From Hyaloscypha bicolor E (lineage: Eukaryota > Ascomycota > Leotiomycetes > Helotiales > Hyaloscyphaceae): a DNA stretch of 64,000 nucleotides. The notes under the pieces were generated by a model, which ran no database searches, was not told the DNA's origin, and saw only the letters and a list, made by a program, of their open reading frames with translations. A program made the position numbers and the translations under genes. This document shows positions 1 to 12,218 of the stretch, piece by piece; the stretch's first letter is position 1, and every line of letters begins with the position of its first letter. The stretch covers positions 1,240,001 to 1,304,000 of the forward strand of contig NW_020194628.1 in assembly GCF_002865645.1 (NCBI RefSeq). The letters run 5' to 3'.

Positions 1-749
1 TCTAAACTATTTCTATAAAAAATACTACTATTATTAATAAAAGAAGTACTATTTATTAAAATCTTATTATTAAAAACTAATATATTATCTAATATATTAG
101 AGAAGTATATATTATATTAGTTTATTAACTAGAAGTTTTATATAACTTATTAATTATTATTTAAGCTATTAAATTCTCGGAAACTAATATAAAAATACTT
201 AATAAATATATTTAATAATAAATTAAAAATACTATTAAAAAACTAAGATTTATAAAACTAATAAAAAAGTTCTTATATTTAATTATTTTTATAAATACTT
301 TATATATAAATAATAGAAATCTCTTTTTCTAAATTAAATATATTCTAATTCTAGTAAATAAAACTAAATATACTAATATTATTTACTAGTTTTTTACTAA
401 ATATAAGAGAATTACTAGAAGTATTCTAGTTTTAAAACTTTATTATTATAATAAAACATTGTTATTATATTATAATAATAATATATTAATAGATTTAGAG
501 AAAAGAGAGGTATAGTACGAGTAGCTAAAGCTTAAATACAGGAGTATAGTTATATAGGCCTGTATATAACTACTAGTATATAGTTATTATATAATATTTA
601 TAATATAGTTTATAGCTTTAATATAAGTACTTTAGTTAAATTTATAATTAATAAAATACTAGAAATAGAACTATTATTAGTAGTTTATATAAATTCGAAA
701 TTATTATATAAATACTTTATTAAATTAGAAATTATTTAAGAAAAGTATT
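1..749 (+). mobile_element. older Ty1/copia relic, RNase H part (left fragment)
   Basis: This AT-saturated segment matches 5870-6440 of the better-preserved copia element base for base apart from many C-to-T and G-to-A differences. It corresponds to the end of the reverse transcriptase and the RNase H region. It breaks off at 749, where the LTR of a younger element begins, and resumes at 7123, so it is the left half of a retrotransposon split by a nested insertion. All frames are full of stops. Its upstream end lies outside the window. No protein can be made from it. Confidence 0.8.
745..749. repeat. target site duplication of nested copia (left)
   Basis: The five bases gtatt directly precede the left LTR and recur directly after the right LTR at 7123-7127. 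Removing the element and one copy restores the continuity seen in the intact relative at 6438-6450. A 5-bp duplication is normal for LTR retrotransposon integration. Confidence 0.85.
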
Positions 750-1031
750 TGTTAGTATAGCTATTCCTTTGGGAGTTACGTGTATAGTTACGGGACACGG
801 GACACGGGATATAGGCAATGGGACATGGGCAATGAGACATGGTCATGTAACCTTGCATCCCATTAGTAACTCGACCAGTAGACTAGACCCCTTTAGGCTT
901 AGCAGATTTAGGGATCGCATATTAATACCACGATACTACAATCCTTACTTCTGAACAACAACTTCACTAACCAACGCAACCAGCATTTCCACGCCTATAT
1001 AACGGTACCATGCATTACTAGTAAACCGACA
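750..1031 (+). repeat. 5' LTR of nested copia element
   Basis: This 282-bp repeat starts TGTTAG and ends CGACA. It is matched by a second 282-bp copy at 6841-7122, with differences dominated by C/T and G/A transitions. Both copies contain a short tandem block based on gggacac or its RIP-altered form. TG...CA ends, equal length and flanking 5-bp duplications identify it as an LTR. Confidence 0.88.
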
Positions 1032-4000
1032 CTGATCAGTTTGTACATACAGATCAGAGAATAGAATCTTTTGAGCTAAAGAAGCATCCGGTAGCCTATA
1101 GCAAAATTAAACTAGTCTATATTAAAGGAGGGAATTACCTATCAACTCTACAAAGCATCCGGTAGCCTAAGGAAGAAAACAGCTAGCTCTTGCCAAGGAC
1201 CGATAACCACTCCATTAAAGGGGGAAATTACTCGTCAACTCTACAAAGCATCCGGTAGCCTAAGAGAGAAGACTCTAGTTCTTGCCAATTAATAAGCGGT
1301 TAGCCATTTGGCCATCCATCTACTCAACTATCTACTATCCTTCAAAACCAACTTCTTTTGGCCCTAAGACCACCTTCTTGGAATCCATCTTTTCTACTTA
1401 TATAATACCTGTATCTACGGGACACTTTCTCCGGAACGTATACTCTATATATACCCTTAAAGCTCTTTAACTACTACTTTGATTTTACTATCAAATCGAG
1501 TCCTTCAAGCTTTAGACCCTTCCGGAATCGTAATATTTTACTTCCTAAATTTCTCATTATAGATAAAATATTTAAGGGCAAAATATTTACTTTAATACCT
1601 ATAATACCCCTAGATATCTGGGGTATCTAGTATCTAAACCAGATATCTGGATACCTTTACTACCGAACCCTTTCTATAAACTTACTATAAACTACCTTAC
1701 CTTTGAACCTCTCTTACTACGAATTATACATATATCAAGAAGGGCTTGATCCTAGAGGTTCGGTATAGCGGAACTATAGGATAAATATATACAGGTAAAG
1801 AAGTAAAAAGGCAGTATTAACCTGATTACCTATAGTAATAAGGAAGTCCTAGATTACCTTAATACTAGACTATTCTAGTATAAGGTAGAGAAGTCGACTA
1901 ATAACAATCTCTGGGAATTATTTAAGAAGGATTTTAGTAATTTCGACCTCGAAATACTTAATTATCTAGATTAATATATATTATATAAATTACAAGCTAC
2001 TTTATAATACGGCGGTATTTATATTAAACAAAATAATAAGAGACTTACTATTATATAGTCCTTAGTTAATACTATTCAGAAAGAAAAGTAATATACCTAG
2101 ACTATAGCTAATATTATTACTATTAGACTAGACCTTAATACGGGTCCTATTACCTTATTATATATATTCCTTAATAATAGTATTATAAGAAATCAATAAA
2201 CTAAACCGATTATTATTTATATCCCTTTACTACCTGTAATTACTCCTACTAGTACCGGACTACAGAAAGCCAGTAATAACGGATTTCTACTACTTCTACT
2301 ACCTCTACTACCTTTAAATGGCCCTTTAGCTAGCCCTCTTACTATAAAGCTAATTAGAGAAATAGTAAAGATATATACTAAGGTACAGAAATATAATAGA
2401 ACTAATAGCAGTTTCGACCAAAAACTTGCTATCTTTCTCGATATCTACTAATATATAGAGCTTTTATAAGAAGTATTAGTAAGAGCTTTTCCTACTATAT
2501 TAAAAAAACTAGTATAAGATTACTTTTATAATAACCAGCTCTCTTAATATATATATAAAGAGGCCTGTATAAATATTCGTAGCTTCTTTAAAGGCCCTAG
2601 TTTCTAATATTAAAACTTAGACAAGTAGAATACTACTATAATAGTAATCATAATAGCTTAATACTCTAAAAAGACAATGTTTAAGCTTGTCCAGTTACTA
2701 ATTAACGACCTATATAAATTGCAATATAGACTAGTACCTGCCCTATAAAATACCGAATTCCTATATAATAAGATTATTACCTCCTATTAAGGTATACTAG
2801 TATACTAATATATAGTCTCGGATCCTCCTTCTAATCTCGGCCAACTTATTAATAAGCTCTAATTATCTATTACTATCTATAAGAAAGAATAATAAATTAA
2901 TACCGAGATCCTTTTTACTAATTAATAATACTATTCTCAAAACCCTCTAAACTACCGTCTGTCCGGAAATCGTTAATACGGACCCAGCCGCAATTTCGGA
3001 ACCCATAATAATTACTCCAAGCCCTGTAACCGTAATAATTATACTCCAAAGTCATATTTTATATATAAGAGACCCGAATACTACTTATAGAAATATATAC
3101 CGGAGGAATAAGAGGCTAAGAAGGCTCGATTTAAAAGTAGAAATATTTACTAATTTAGATCCCGAAATACCTGCAACTTTAATAAATACTTTAGTAGTAC
3201 TTATATATAGTATATTACCGAATTCGAAGAAGAAGAGGATAATGAGAGTAATAAGAATAAACTAGTAAGTAATACTTTTAAAGCCTTACTAGCAGAAACG
3301 GATAAAGAAGAGAAATATTATTCTGATTCCTATTTTACTTCTATTAAGAGCTTCCTAGCCACTCCTATAGCCCCTACTTCTACTATCCCTATAACTAATA
3401 TCCTTATAAATAACCTTACTTCCCTCTCTTTTATATACCAGATAATAGGCGAAAACCATATCTTAAAGTCTATTAAATAAATAGAAGATATCCAGATATT
3501 TATAATTAATAGTATATTAAGATATAATACTTATTGCTTTTATAAAATCATAATTAATACTAGAGCCTTTAGATTCTTAACTACTAGTTCTAACCAATTC
3601 CAAGCTTTATAGCAGACTAATAATAGTATCCAACTTAATAAAACTACTAAAGGTTAAGTTAATATCCAGTTTAGTATCGGATCTATATCTTTTATTAGAT
3701 CTATAATAGTAAGAATACTAATTAGACAAGTATAATTCTATATTATACCTATAAAGACTCTATTTTTACTTAGCTTAGCTAATATAGACAAGCTAGGAGT
3801 CTATTTCAATAATCTTACTAATTATCTTATTACTTCTAATAGATGCTTTATACCTGTAATATAATATTTTAAATACTCTTTCCTGCTTTGGAATACTACT
3901 CTATAAAGCTTTATTTCCGAATCTTTTACTTATAACCCCTGCTTTCTTATAGAGGTCAAATTATAATATCTATATTACTGTTTTGGTTATCTATCTATTA

Positions 4001-4257
4001 GTAAGCTTCGAAATATACTAGAACAAGCAGGCTATAATATTAATATAGAAGCCCTTAAATACCTTATAAAGTACTATAAGTAATACCAGAAATTCGAATA
4101 ATTACCGGAATAATTTAAGTTTAACCTAAGAGATAATATTAGCTTTAACTACTCTATTATTATTAATATTTTCTATATTTCCGGTAAGCCTATATTCTAT
4201 ATTATTAATAAAGGTACTAGATATTAAGCCGGCTAATAGCTTTAAAATATTAGTATA

Positions 4258-4630
4258 TTATATACTTGGGATGCCCTAAAGCAGTATTGGATTAATACCT
4301 ATTTAGGTTCTCCTAATTAGATTATAGCAGATACCGGAAAGCAATTTACTAGTAAGAAGTTTGCTTAGCTTATAAATACTATAGGAACCAAGATCAAAAT
4401 CGTTCCTATAAAAGCTTATAGTTCCGTCGGAATCATAGAATACTACTATAGCCCGATTCAATATACTTACCTTATTATTATAGCCGAAATTAATAGAATT
4501 AATAAGGATACTATACTTCAAATGGCTTTTAAGGCCATTAATAATTCTGCTAGACCCGATAGTATTATCCTAACTCTTTTGGTTTATGGTACTTTATCCC
4601 GAATAACCAAATATAATACCCTATTACTAA
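4258..4630 (+). pseudogene. copia integrase core remnant
   Basis: A plus-strand frame with stops reads like the catalytic core of a retroviral-type integrase. An ADTG-type aspartate stretch is followed by a threonine/lysine-rich segment, a YSSVGIIEYYY-like segment and then a MAFKAINNSA-like helix. These match the D..35..E region of fungal copia integrases as I know them. The frame is broken by TAG/TAA codons that look like RIP products of CAG/CAA or TGG. It is part of the element at 1032-6840. Confidence 0.75.
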
Positions 4631-5156
4631 CTATATTATAGTAATTAGTAGTACTCAAGAAGGCAATAGTAGAAATTCAGAAGCTTCAAGCTAGATACCA
4701 GATTATAAATATCCTAAATACCCGAAATAGTCCCAGTACTACTAATATCTACGAACTTCCCTTAAATTCGGATATTCTTATATAGTATAAAGGAAATACT
4801 AGTTAACCTGGTAATTAGGATAGGCCATATAAGCTAGTAGCCATTAATAGGGAGAACTATATACTAGCTCTATTATATGGTAATACTATTTTCCGCTCAA
4901 CCTCTATAAAGCCCTTTTATATAAGGGATATTAAAATTATTACTAATAGCCCCGAACCTGAACTTATTCCCGAACTCTATAGTAAGGCCAAAGGCAATAT
5001 AGGTATAATTCCTCCTGCTATTCCCGCTATTTCACTAAAGTATAGTAGAGAATGCCCTTATAAGAACCCGGATTTTACGGTATTCCTATAAGATAATAAC
5101 CTGTATAAGAACTCCTATTAAGTTAAAGTTACTGGCCTCCTAGAAAAGGGTATATT

Positions 5157-5860
5157 TAAGATTACTTCCAGATCTCAGATACCAAAGGAGGTATATATCT
5201 TCAACTCCCGGTTTATTAATAAGATTAAGAATAAGGATATAGAGAAAGAATTTAAGAAGTCGAAACTAGTTATCCAGGCTTATAATAATAGTAAAAAATA
5301 TATAATATTAATATAATTGCCTACTATTTAATATATTAGCCAGAGAATTATCCTTAGTATTACTACTATAATAATAGATACTATAGAGCTATATTTATAT
5401 AATATCTTACAAGCTTATATCTAATTAATAACCTTACTTAACTGCAATTTTTATATTAACCTATCTTATAAGCTTACTAGAAAGCTAAATCTGAATAACA
5501 ATTCGATTCTAAAGATTATAAAACTACTATATAATATACCGGAAGCTGGAAACTACTGGTTCAAGACTTACTATTCCTATTATATTAATAAGCTTTCTAT
5601 AGAATAGTTAACTTACGACTCTTGCCTTCTCTATAGCAAGTAACCCTTCGGAATTATCGGCCTTTAAACTAATAATATCCTATTTATTAAAAATAATAAT
5701 TTTGCAAAAATAGAGTAACTAAAGTTCCAAGAGACTAAATTCTTGGCCAAGAAATATAAATACCTTACTATTAACTATAATCTCAAGTTTAATAGAGATA
5801 TTATCTATACAGATACTACTAGAATTATCCTTATACAGGAATACTAGTATAAAAACCTCT
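5157..5860 (+). pseudogene. copia reverse transcriptase remnant
   Basis: Reading through stops, the plus strand gives the copia reverse transcriptase order: a segment resembling SRFINKIKNK, then LLYNIPEAGNYWF (the usual LYGIPEAG..W block), then a YDSCLL box and a TNN-like remnant of the catalytic T/D-D-D motif. The family is clear, but catalytic residues are altered or behind stops, so it is nonfunctional. The final part is duplicated in the older relic at 1-400. Confidence 0.82.
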
Positions 5861-6239
5861 AAACCGTTTCTATAAAAAATACTACTATTATAAGCAATAA
5901 AAATACTATTCGTTAAGATCTCTCTATTAAGGACTAATATATTACCTAATATACTAGAGAAGTATATATTATATTAGTCTATTAACTAGAAGCTTCATAT
6001 AACCTATTAATTACTACTCAAGCTATTGAACCCTCGGAAACTAATATAAAGGTACTTAATAAGTATATTTAATAGCAAATTGAGAATATTGCCAGAAGAC
6101 TAAAATTCGTAAAGCTAATAAAGAAGTCCTTATATTTAATCGTTTTTACAGATACTTTATTCGCAAATAATAGAGATCTCTCTTCCCAAATCAGATATAT
6201 TATAGTTCTAGTAAACGGAACTAGATATACTAATATTAT

Positions 6240-6610
6240 CTACTAGTTCTCTACTAAATACAAGAGAGTTACCAGAAGCATTCTAGCTTCGGAACTCTAC
6301 GGTATAGCTTACGGCTTTAATATAGGCACTTTAGTCAAATCTATAATTAATAAAATACTAGAAATAGAACTACTACTAGTAGTCTATACGGATTCGAAGT
6401 CATTATATAAATACCTTATTAAATTGGAAACCACTCGAGAAAAGCATCTAATAATTAATATAATATACCTTTACTAAATATACGAATAATAAAAGATTAT
6501 AGAAATCAAATGGATTAAGAAAGAATCAAATCCTGCTAATTCCATAACAAAATCAAAGCTAATAAATACCCTCAAATACCTAATTAATACGAATACCATA
6601 TAATTAGATA
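6240..6610 (+). pseudogene. copia RNase H remnant
   Basis: This stretch is open for most of its length and reads SILASELYGIAYG, then LLLVVYTDSKSLYKYL, then VEIKWIKKESNPANSITKS with a few stops. That is the Ty1/copia RNase H signature: an E in the SELYG box, the TDSKSL aspartate, and the conserved ADS.TK-like end. It is the best-preserved coding part of the element and the part that proves the family. Confidence 0.88.
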
Positions 6611-6840
6611 TAGAGAAATAGGTCAAGTATAAATAGGGCGGGAAATAGATATATGAGATAGGAGGATATTATAGGAAGGGAAGTTATATATAAAAGGCTA
6701 TAGCCTTTAGTATATAACCAAAATCTCGGAAGTAATATAGATATATAGAATATTTGGGAAATCTGGTACTAGGCCGAATTAGGGAATTTATATATAATTA
6801 GAAGGAGATACTATTTTTTGCATTTTTAGAGAGTTTCTAG

Positions 6841-7122
6841 TATTAGTACAGCTATTTCTTTAGAAGTTACATATATAGTTACAGAATACGAGATACGGGA
6901 TATAGGTAATGGGATATAGGTAATGGGATATAGTTATATAACCTCATATCCCATTAGTAACTCGACTAGTAGACTAGACCCCTTTAGGCTTAGCAGATTT
7001 AGAGATCGCATATTAATACTATAATACTATAATCCTTACTTCTGAATAATAACTTCACTAACTAATATAACCAGTATTTCCATGCCTATATAACGGTACC
7101 ATATATTACTAGTAAACCGATA
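6841..7122 (+). repeat. 3' LTR of nested copia element
   Basis: This is the right LTR of the nested copia, 282 bp like the left copy. The terminal TG and CA are changed to TA at both ends, consistent with RIP. It is followed at 7123-7127 by gtatt, the same five bases that precede the left LTR. Confidence 0.87.
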
Positions 7123-7521
7123 GTATTTAATAATTAATATAATATATCTTTATTAGATATATAAATAATAAGAGATTATAGAAGTTAAATAAATTAAAAG
7201 AGAATTAAATTCTATTAATTTTATAATAAAATCGAAGCTAATAAATACTTTTAAATATCTAATTAATATAAATACTATATAATTAAATATAAAGAAATAG
7301 ATTAAATATAAATAAAATAAGAAATAAATATATAAAATAAAAGAATATTATAAGAGAAAAAGTTATATATAAAAAGCTATAGCTTTTAGTATATAACTAA
7401 AACCTTAGAAATAATATAAATATATAAAGTATTTAGGAAATCTAGTACTAGATTAGATTAGAGAATTTATATATAATTAAAAAAAATATATTATTTTTCG
7501 CGTTTTTTATAAAATTTCTAG
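7123..7521 (+). mobile_element. older copia relic, RNase H end (right fragment)
   Basis: It begins with the duplicated gtatt and then continues the RNase H frame that stopped at 749. Its sequence follows 6446-6840 of the younger element with heavy C-to-T and G-to-A change. Together with 1-749 it reconstructs the layout of one older copia copy interrupted by the younger one. Confidence 0.8.
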
Positions 7522-7806
7522 TATTAATATAGCTATTTCTTTAGAAGTTATATATATAATTATAAAATATAAGATATAAAATATAAGATATAAAATATAA
7601 AATATAAAATATAATTATATAAATTTTTATTTTATAAATAAATTAACTAGTAAACTAGACTTTATTAGACTTAATAAATTTAGGAAATATATATTAATAT
7701 TATAATATTATACTTTCTATTTCTAAATAATAATAACTTTATAAACTAATATAACTAGTATTTCTATATCTATATAATAGTATTATATATTACTAGTAAA
7801 CTAATA
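7522..7806 (+). repeat. 3' LTR of the older copia relic
   Basis: About 285 bp, aligned end to end with the two 282-bp LTRs but much more AT-rich. Nearly every G in the gggacac block has become A. It closes the older element, whose 5' LTR lies outside the window. Confidence 0.8.
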
Positions 7807-8953
7807 AATAGCTTTAATATAAGAAATATATAAAGTTTAATATAAATAAAAAAATTACTTATATATATTTATAATTTAGAATAAATAATTTAATTATATT
7901 ATATATATTTAAAGAATTTTAAATAATATTAAAATAGGAAATAAAAAAAGAAAATTATAATTTATTAAATTATATTTCTTATTCTTAAAATAATAATAAT
8001 TATATATTAAATAATTATTATTTTTAATATAAATAAAATCGGGAAATTTAATAATATTCTTAAAATATTAAAAATAATAAAAGCGAATTAAAATTATAGA
8101 AATATTAGCTAAATAATTAGTAATAAATTAATAAATACTAAAAAAAGAATTTATTTTAATAAATAAAAAAATAGAAAAGAAAATTAAAAAAAGCTTAAAA
8201 AAGACTTAAAAGAAAAAAATAAAGCTTATAATAATTTAGTACTTCTATATAATATAGACTAGAAACTAAAAGCTTTTTATATTTTTAGACTAAAACTAAA
8301 TTAATAAATAGTATTTTAATATATTAAAATTATATCTAATATATTAATTAATATCTCTTAGAATAATATATTATTAACTTACTTTAATTAAGATTTAAAT
8401 ATAATTATATAAATATAAAATAATTAAATCTATAAATATAATTAGACTTTAAACAGAAACTAGAGCTTATAAATATAAGTAAATATAATTATAGAAATAA
8501 TAAGCTTTATTTATATAAATAAAACATATCTATAATAAATTAATAAATATATATATTAATTTGAAACTAGAGAATCTTTTTTTTAAATATATTTATAAAT
8601 TTATTTCCTTTTAATATATATAAGTTATATATTATATTAGATTAAGAATATAACCTGCAAATAGTTCTTTATTATAAAGCAAATTAAAATATAATATTTA
8701 AGTTAAGAGAATTATTAAATAGAAGCTTTAGAATCTCCGGTAATAGTAATAGAATAATAAAGAAAAGTCTAGATAATATAAATAGAAGTATAAAAAAGAA
8801 AGGGTTTTTATAACTAGAATATAGTATATTTCTTAAGTAATTATAAGTATAATTAATATATATAGAATAAGAGAGCTCTAATTATAACTATATATAAAAT
8901 AATAGATTCTTATAAATAACTAGTTAGTCTCTAGTTATAATTTTAATAAAGAA
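7807..8953. other. AT-saturated sequence, no readable feature
   Basis: This is almost pure A/T with no open frame and no recognisable protein motif in either strand. It is probably another transposon mutated beyond recognition. I see no gene here. Confidence 0.6.
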
Positions 8954-9293
8954 TATTCTCTCTTATTTTTTTAGGAAATATAATAAAGATATATTAAATA
9001 GATAAAGAAATTGAAAGATCTAAACTAAGCTATATTAAAGAATAGTATCTATAGATATATATAGAAGAGATTATTATTATAAAATACAAGTAATTATATT
9101 TAAGCTTATTTACTAGTTATAAGTTTTATTATATAATTATTAAAGAAATAAAATAGAAGAAATAAATACTAAGCTTTTATTATATATAAAAGTTCTCTTA
9201 AAAGCTATATTTTAAGAAATAAAACTTGCTTAAAAAAAGCCTATATATAATATATTTATATAATACTTCTAATATCTAAATAATTATAAAATA
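8954..9293. repeat. probable LTR of a strongly decayed element (left copy)
   Basis: About 340 bp aligning with 11401-11718. The clearest match is the final 130 bp (agcttttatt..., acttgctta..., gcctatatata..., acttct). The right copy keeps TG and CA ends, while here they are TA. Boundaries are approximate, and I did not find a convincing target duplication. Confidence 0.5.
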
Positions 9294-11400
9294 TAAAAAT
9301 TAAAAATTAAAAAAAAGCTAAATATAATATTATAGCTAAAGAGAAAATTTTAATTAATAAAAAAGAAGTCTTTTTATAATATTTCTTTTCTAAATAATAA
9401 TTATAAATTTAGAACTAGCTTTATATTAGAAATATTTAAAAATTTCTAAAAAAGAAATTAGGAAATTAAATAAGTTTTATATATAATAATATATATTATA
9501 TTTATATTATTTTTATAAGAAGAAATTATTAGAAATAATTTATAAATTAATTAGATAAAATTAATAAATTCTATTTTTAATTCTATTATTTAATATAATA
9601 ATAAAATAATTATAAAGAGTTTTTAGGAAAAGCTAATAATTAGAAAAGTTTTAGAAAAATATTTATAAAGTTATTTATAGTTTTTAAGCCTTTTAAAAAT
9701 AAAAGCCTAAAGAAAAAATTAATATAATAAATATATATAATAATATATAAATAAATATTAGATATTATAAATTTAGTTTCTTATTTTAAATAAAGCTTAT
9801 AATTAAAATTATATAAATTATATAAGATTATATTTTCTAATTAAATAAAAGGCTTTATATATTTAATTAAATACTAAAAAATATATAAAGAAATACTTCT
9901 AGTTTTAGAAAAGAATATTAATTAGTTTTTTACTAAAATTAATTTTTAAAATTAGTTATATTTATAAATATTATTTATTTTAATTATTTATATATTATTT
10001 TATTATTAAGTATTTTATAATATTAATTAAATATTTTATTTATATAATTATTTATTTTTAGCTAATTTAATATTATATTTCTAGAAATATTAATTATTAT
10101 TAATATTAAAATAATATTAATAATTTAGCTATTATTAAAGCTTTAAATAACAATTTATTATTTAAAAAGCCTTTTATTATAATTCGAATAAGTTTAGTTA
10201 TTATTTAAAATAAAATATATAAGAATAGAATTTCTTATAAAATTATTAAAGCTTTTTTTTACTATTAAAAACTAATTTAAAAATACTAAAAATAATACAA
10301 AATTTGAAAAAGCTATTTATTTGAAATATATTAATATAATTTATAATATAATTTACTATAAATAAACTATTTTAATATCTAGTTATAAAAACTAAAATTA
10401 ATTAATAATTAAAACTATATATTAAATAATAATTAAAACTATATATTAAATAATAATAAAAACTATATTATATTTAATATAAGAATATAATTAAATAAAT
10501 TCGAATTATTTTTAAGTAAGTTTAAGAATATAAAATAAGACTATTTAAAAATAATAGATTATATTTTTAGTATACTAAAAAGAAATTAGAAATATTAATA
10601 AAGAAAAATTCTAATTATTTTATTATTTTGAATTCTAAATAAAGATTTTTTATTAGTTTTTAATATTTAAAAAATAAATATAAATAAATAAAGAATTAAA
10701 TATAATATAATAAGCTATATTTTATTAAAATTACATTATTTTAATAATTTTAATATTTTAGTTATATAATAAAAACTAGAGTTTTTTATATATAAAAAAG
10801 CTAGCTTTTTTATAATTCTAAATAATAATTTCTTTTTTATATTTAATTAATTAAACTTTTATATATTATATATTATTTATATCTTTATTATTTATATTTT
10901 TAATCTTATTATTTTATTATTATATCATGTTTTATATTCTAATATATTTTATATAGGTTTTTATTTTATTATAGTTTCTTTTTTATAATATTTAAGAATA
11001 AGCTTTTTTAAAAAAAAAAAGAAATAATATTATAACTTATTAAGCTATATATATATATTATATTTAAGCTTAATTCTTTTTTTAAGAAATCTTTTTTTCT
11101 TTTTATTTTAGAATTCTTAATAAATAATTCTTAATTAATAATTCTTTTATAAATACTCTATTTATAAGCTTTTTTTTTATAGGTTTATAATAAAAATAAT
11201 TATTAGTTTAAGATATTAAAAGTTCTAATAATTATAATAATATAAAAAAAAAAATTAAAAAAAAATTATAGCTAAGATTTAATATATTTCCTATATTATT
11301 ATAAATATAGTTATTATATAAAGAAGTTAATAAGCTTCAACTATATTATAATATAATATAATTAGATCTTATTATTACTAGTAATAATTTATTAATAGCT
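9294..11400. mobile_element. internal region of decayed LTR-like element
   Basis: About 2.1 kb of AT-saturated DNA between two related repeats. No frame is open and I could not recognise Gag or Pol motifs. The short length suggests a deleted or non-autonomous element, but it could equally be unrelated DNA between two solo repeats. Confidence 0.4.
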
Positions 11401-11718
11401 TGTTTTTTCTTATTCTTTAAAAAGTAATAATAGTATAAGAAACAAGGAAAATAAAAGAACTAGAAGACCTTAATAAAACTATATTTAAAGAAGGATATCT
11501 AATAGCAAGTATATAAAAGAGTTATTTATAGTCTAGTTTACCGGCTATAAGTTTATTATAATACAATTATTAGAAGCAAAACAGGAGGGACAAGTATCGA
11601 GCTTTTACTATATATAAGAGTTCTTTTAAGGGCTTTCCTCTGAGAAGTAAGACTTGCTTAGAAGCCTATATATAGTATGTTTATATAGCACTTCTGGCAG
11701 CTAAATAACTATAGAACA
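11401..11718. repeat. probable LTR of a strongly decayed element (right copy)
   Basis: This is the better-preserved partner of 8954-9293, starting TGTTTTTTCTTATT and ending TATAGAACA. It contains normal G/C content in its second half, so RIP has affected the two copies unequally. It is followed by a short A-rich stretch with a small palindrome (attacg..cgtaat, 11738-11752). Confidence 0.5.
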
Positions 11719-11838
11719 TAAAAAATAAAAATGAAAATTACGAATCGTAATGAAAATCAGGTTAATAAGTTTTATTCGCCTGGTTCTACTCTATAATTAC
11801 ACTACTTAATATGAATTAATCGGGGTGGTAGTTAAATA

Positions 11839-12012
11839 GTTATTGTGGGCGCAAACGGGCGACCTTTTTGCCGTTTTCGACCGGGCCGACTATAAGCGAT
11901 CATAGGGGAGGGCTTCCTTACGAGCCTAGTGTCATAAGTCTGTGTTTTTAGCGAAGTTTTCAGGCATGGCAAAACCAAAGTCGCCCACTTCACATTATGG
12001 TTTCACAATAAC
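11839..12012. mobile_element. miniature inverted-repeat element (TA-flanked)
   Basis: A 174-bp unit bounded by the inverted repeat gttattgtg / cacaataac, with the dinucleotide TA on each side (11837-11838 and 12013-12014). Inside the termini a second, looser inverted pair is visible (gggcgaccttttt near 11867 against the complement near 11980). It has normal base composition and no open frame. A TA target with short inverted ends suggests a Tc1/mariner-type MITE. Confidence 0.6.
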
Positions 12013-12137
12013 TACAAATTAAAGCCTTATATAATTCAAGCGCACACGATAAAAGAAGCTAGAATGAGTTTAGCAGGCGTTTATAACTAATTCAAACAAT
12101 AAAAGTAAAGCGTCCAAAATTGTTATGGGGTTCGCTT

Positions 12138-12196
12138 ATTAGCGAAACGCCCTAAAAATACAGACTTGTGATACTAGGCTCGTTAGGATCGATACT
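12138..12196 (-). repeat. inverted partial copy of the 11839-12012 element
   Basis: On the minus strand, 12196-12150 closely matches the middle of the neighbouring miniature element (11917-11950), sharing acgagcctagt and aagtctgt blocks. It is therefore a partial, oppositely oriented relative or part of a larger inverted structure spanning both. Confidence 0.5.
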
Positions 12197-12201
12197 GGAT
12201 C

Positions 12202-12218
12202 GATATGGAGCAGTACCT
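12202..12218. repeat. LINE target site duplication (left)
   Basis: The 17-bp sequence gatatggagcagtacct recurs with one G-to-A change at 18912-18928. It flanks the LINE on both sides, as expected for target-primed reverse transcription. Confidence 0.75.

Larger units (their letters stand above)
1032..6840 (+). mobile_element. Ty1/copia retrotransposon internal region, RIP-degraded
   Basis: This is the internal part of a copia-type element, read on the plus strand in order Gag, integrase, reverse transcriptase, RNase H, which is the Ty1/copia order. Stops and frame breaks interrupt every frame, so it is inactive. The leader (about 1082-1270) holds three copies of a 17-bp motif beginning agcatccggtagc. 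A tRNA-primer site could lie just after 1031, but I could not assign it. The element is less mutated than the copy it landed in, suggesting it arrived later or went through fewer RIP cycles. Confidence 0.88.

Noticed and set aside
4303..4521. Minus-strand 72-codon frame
   Set aside because: It is antisense to the copia integrase remnant and a by-product of AT-rich sequence.
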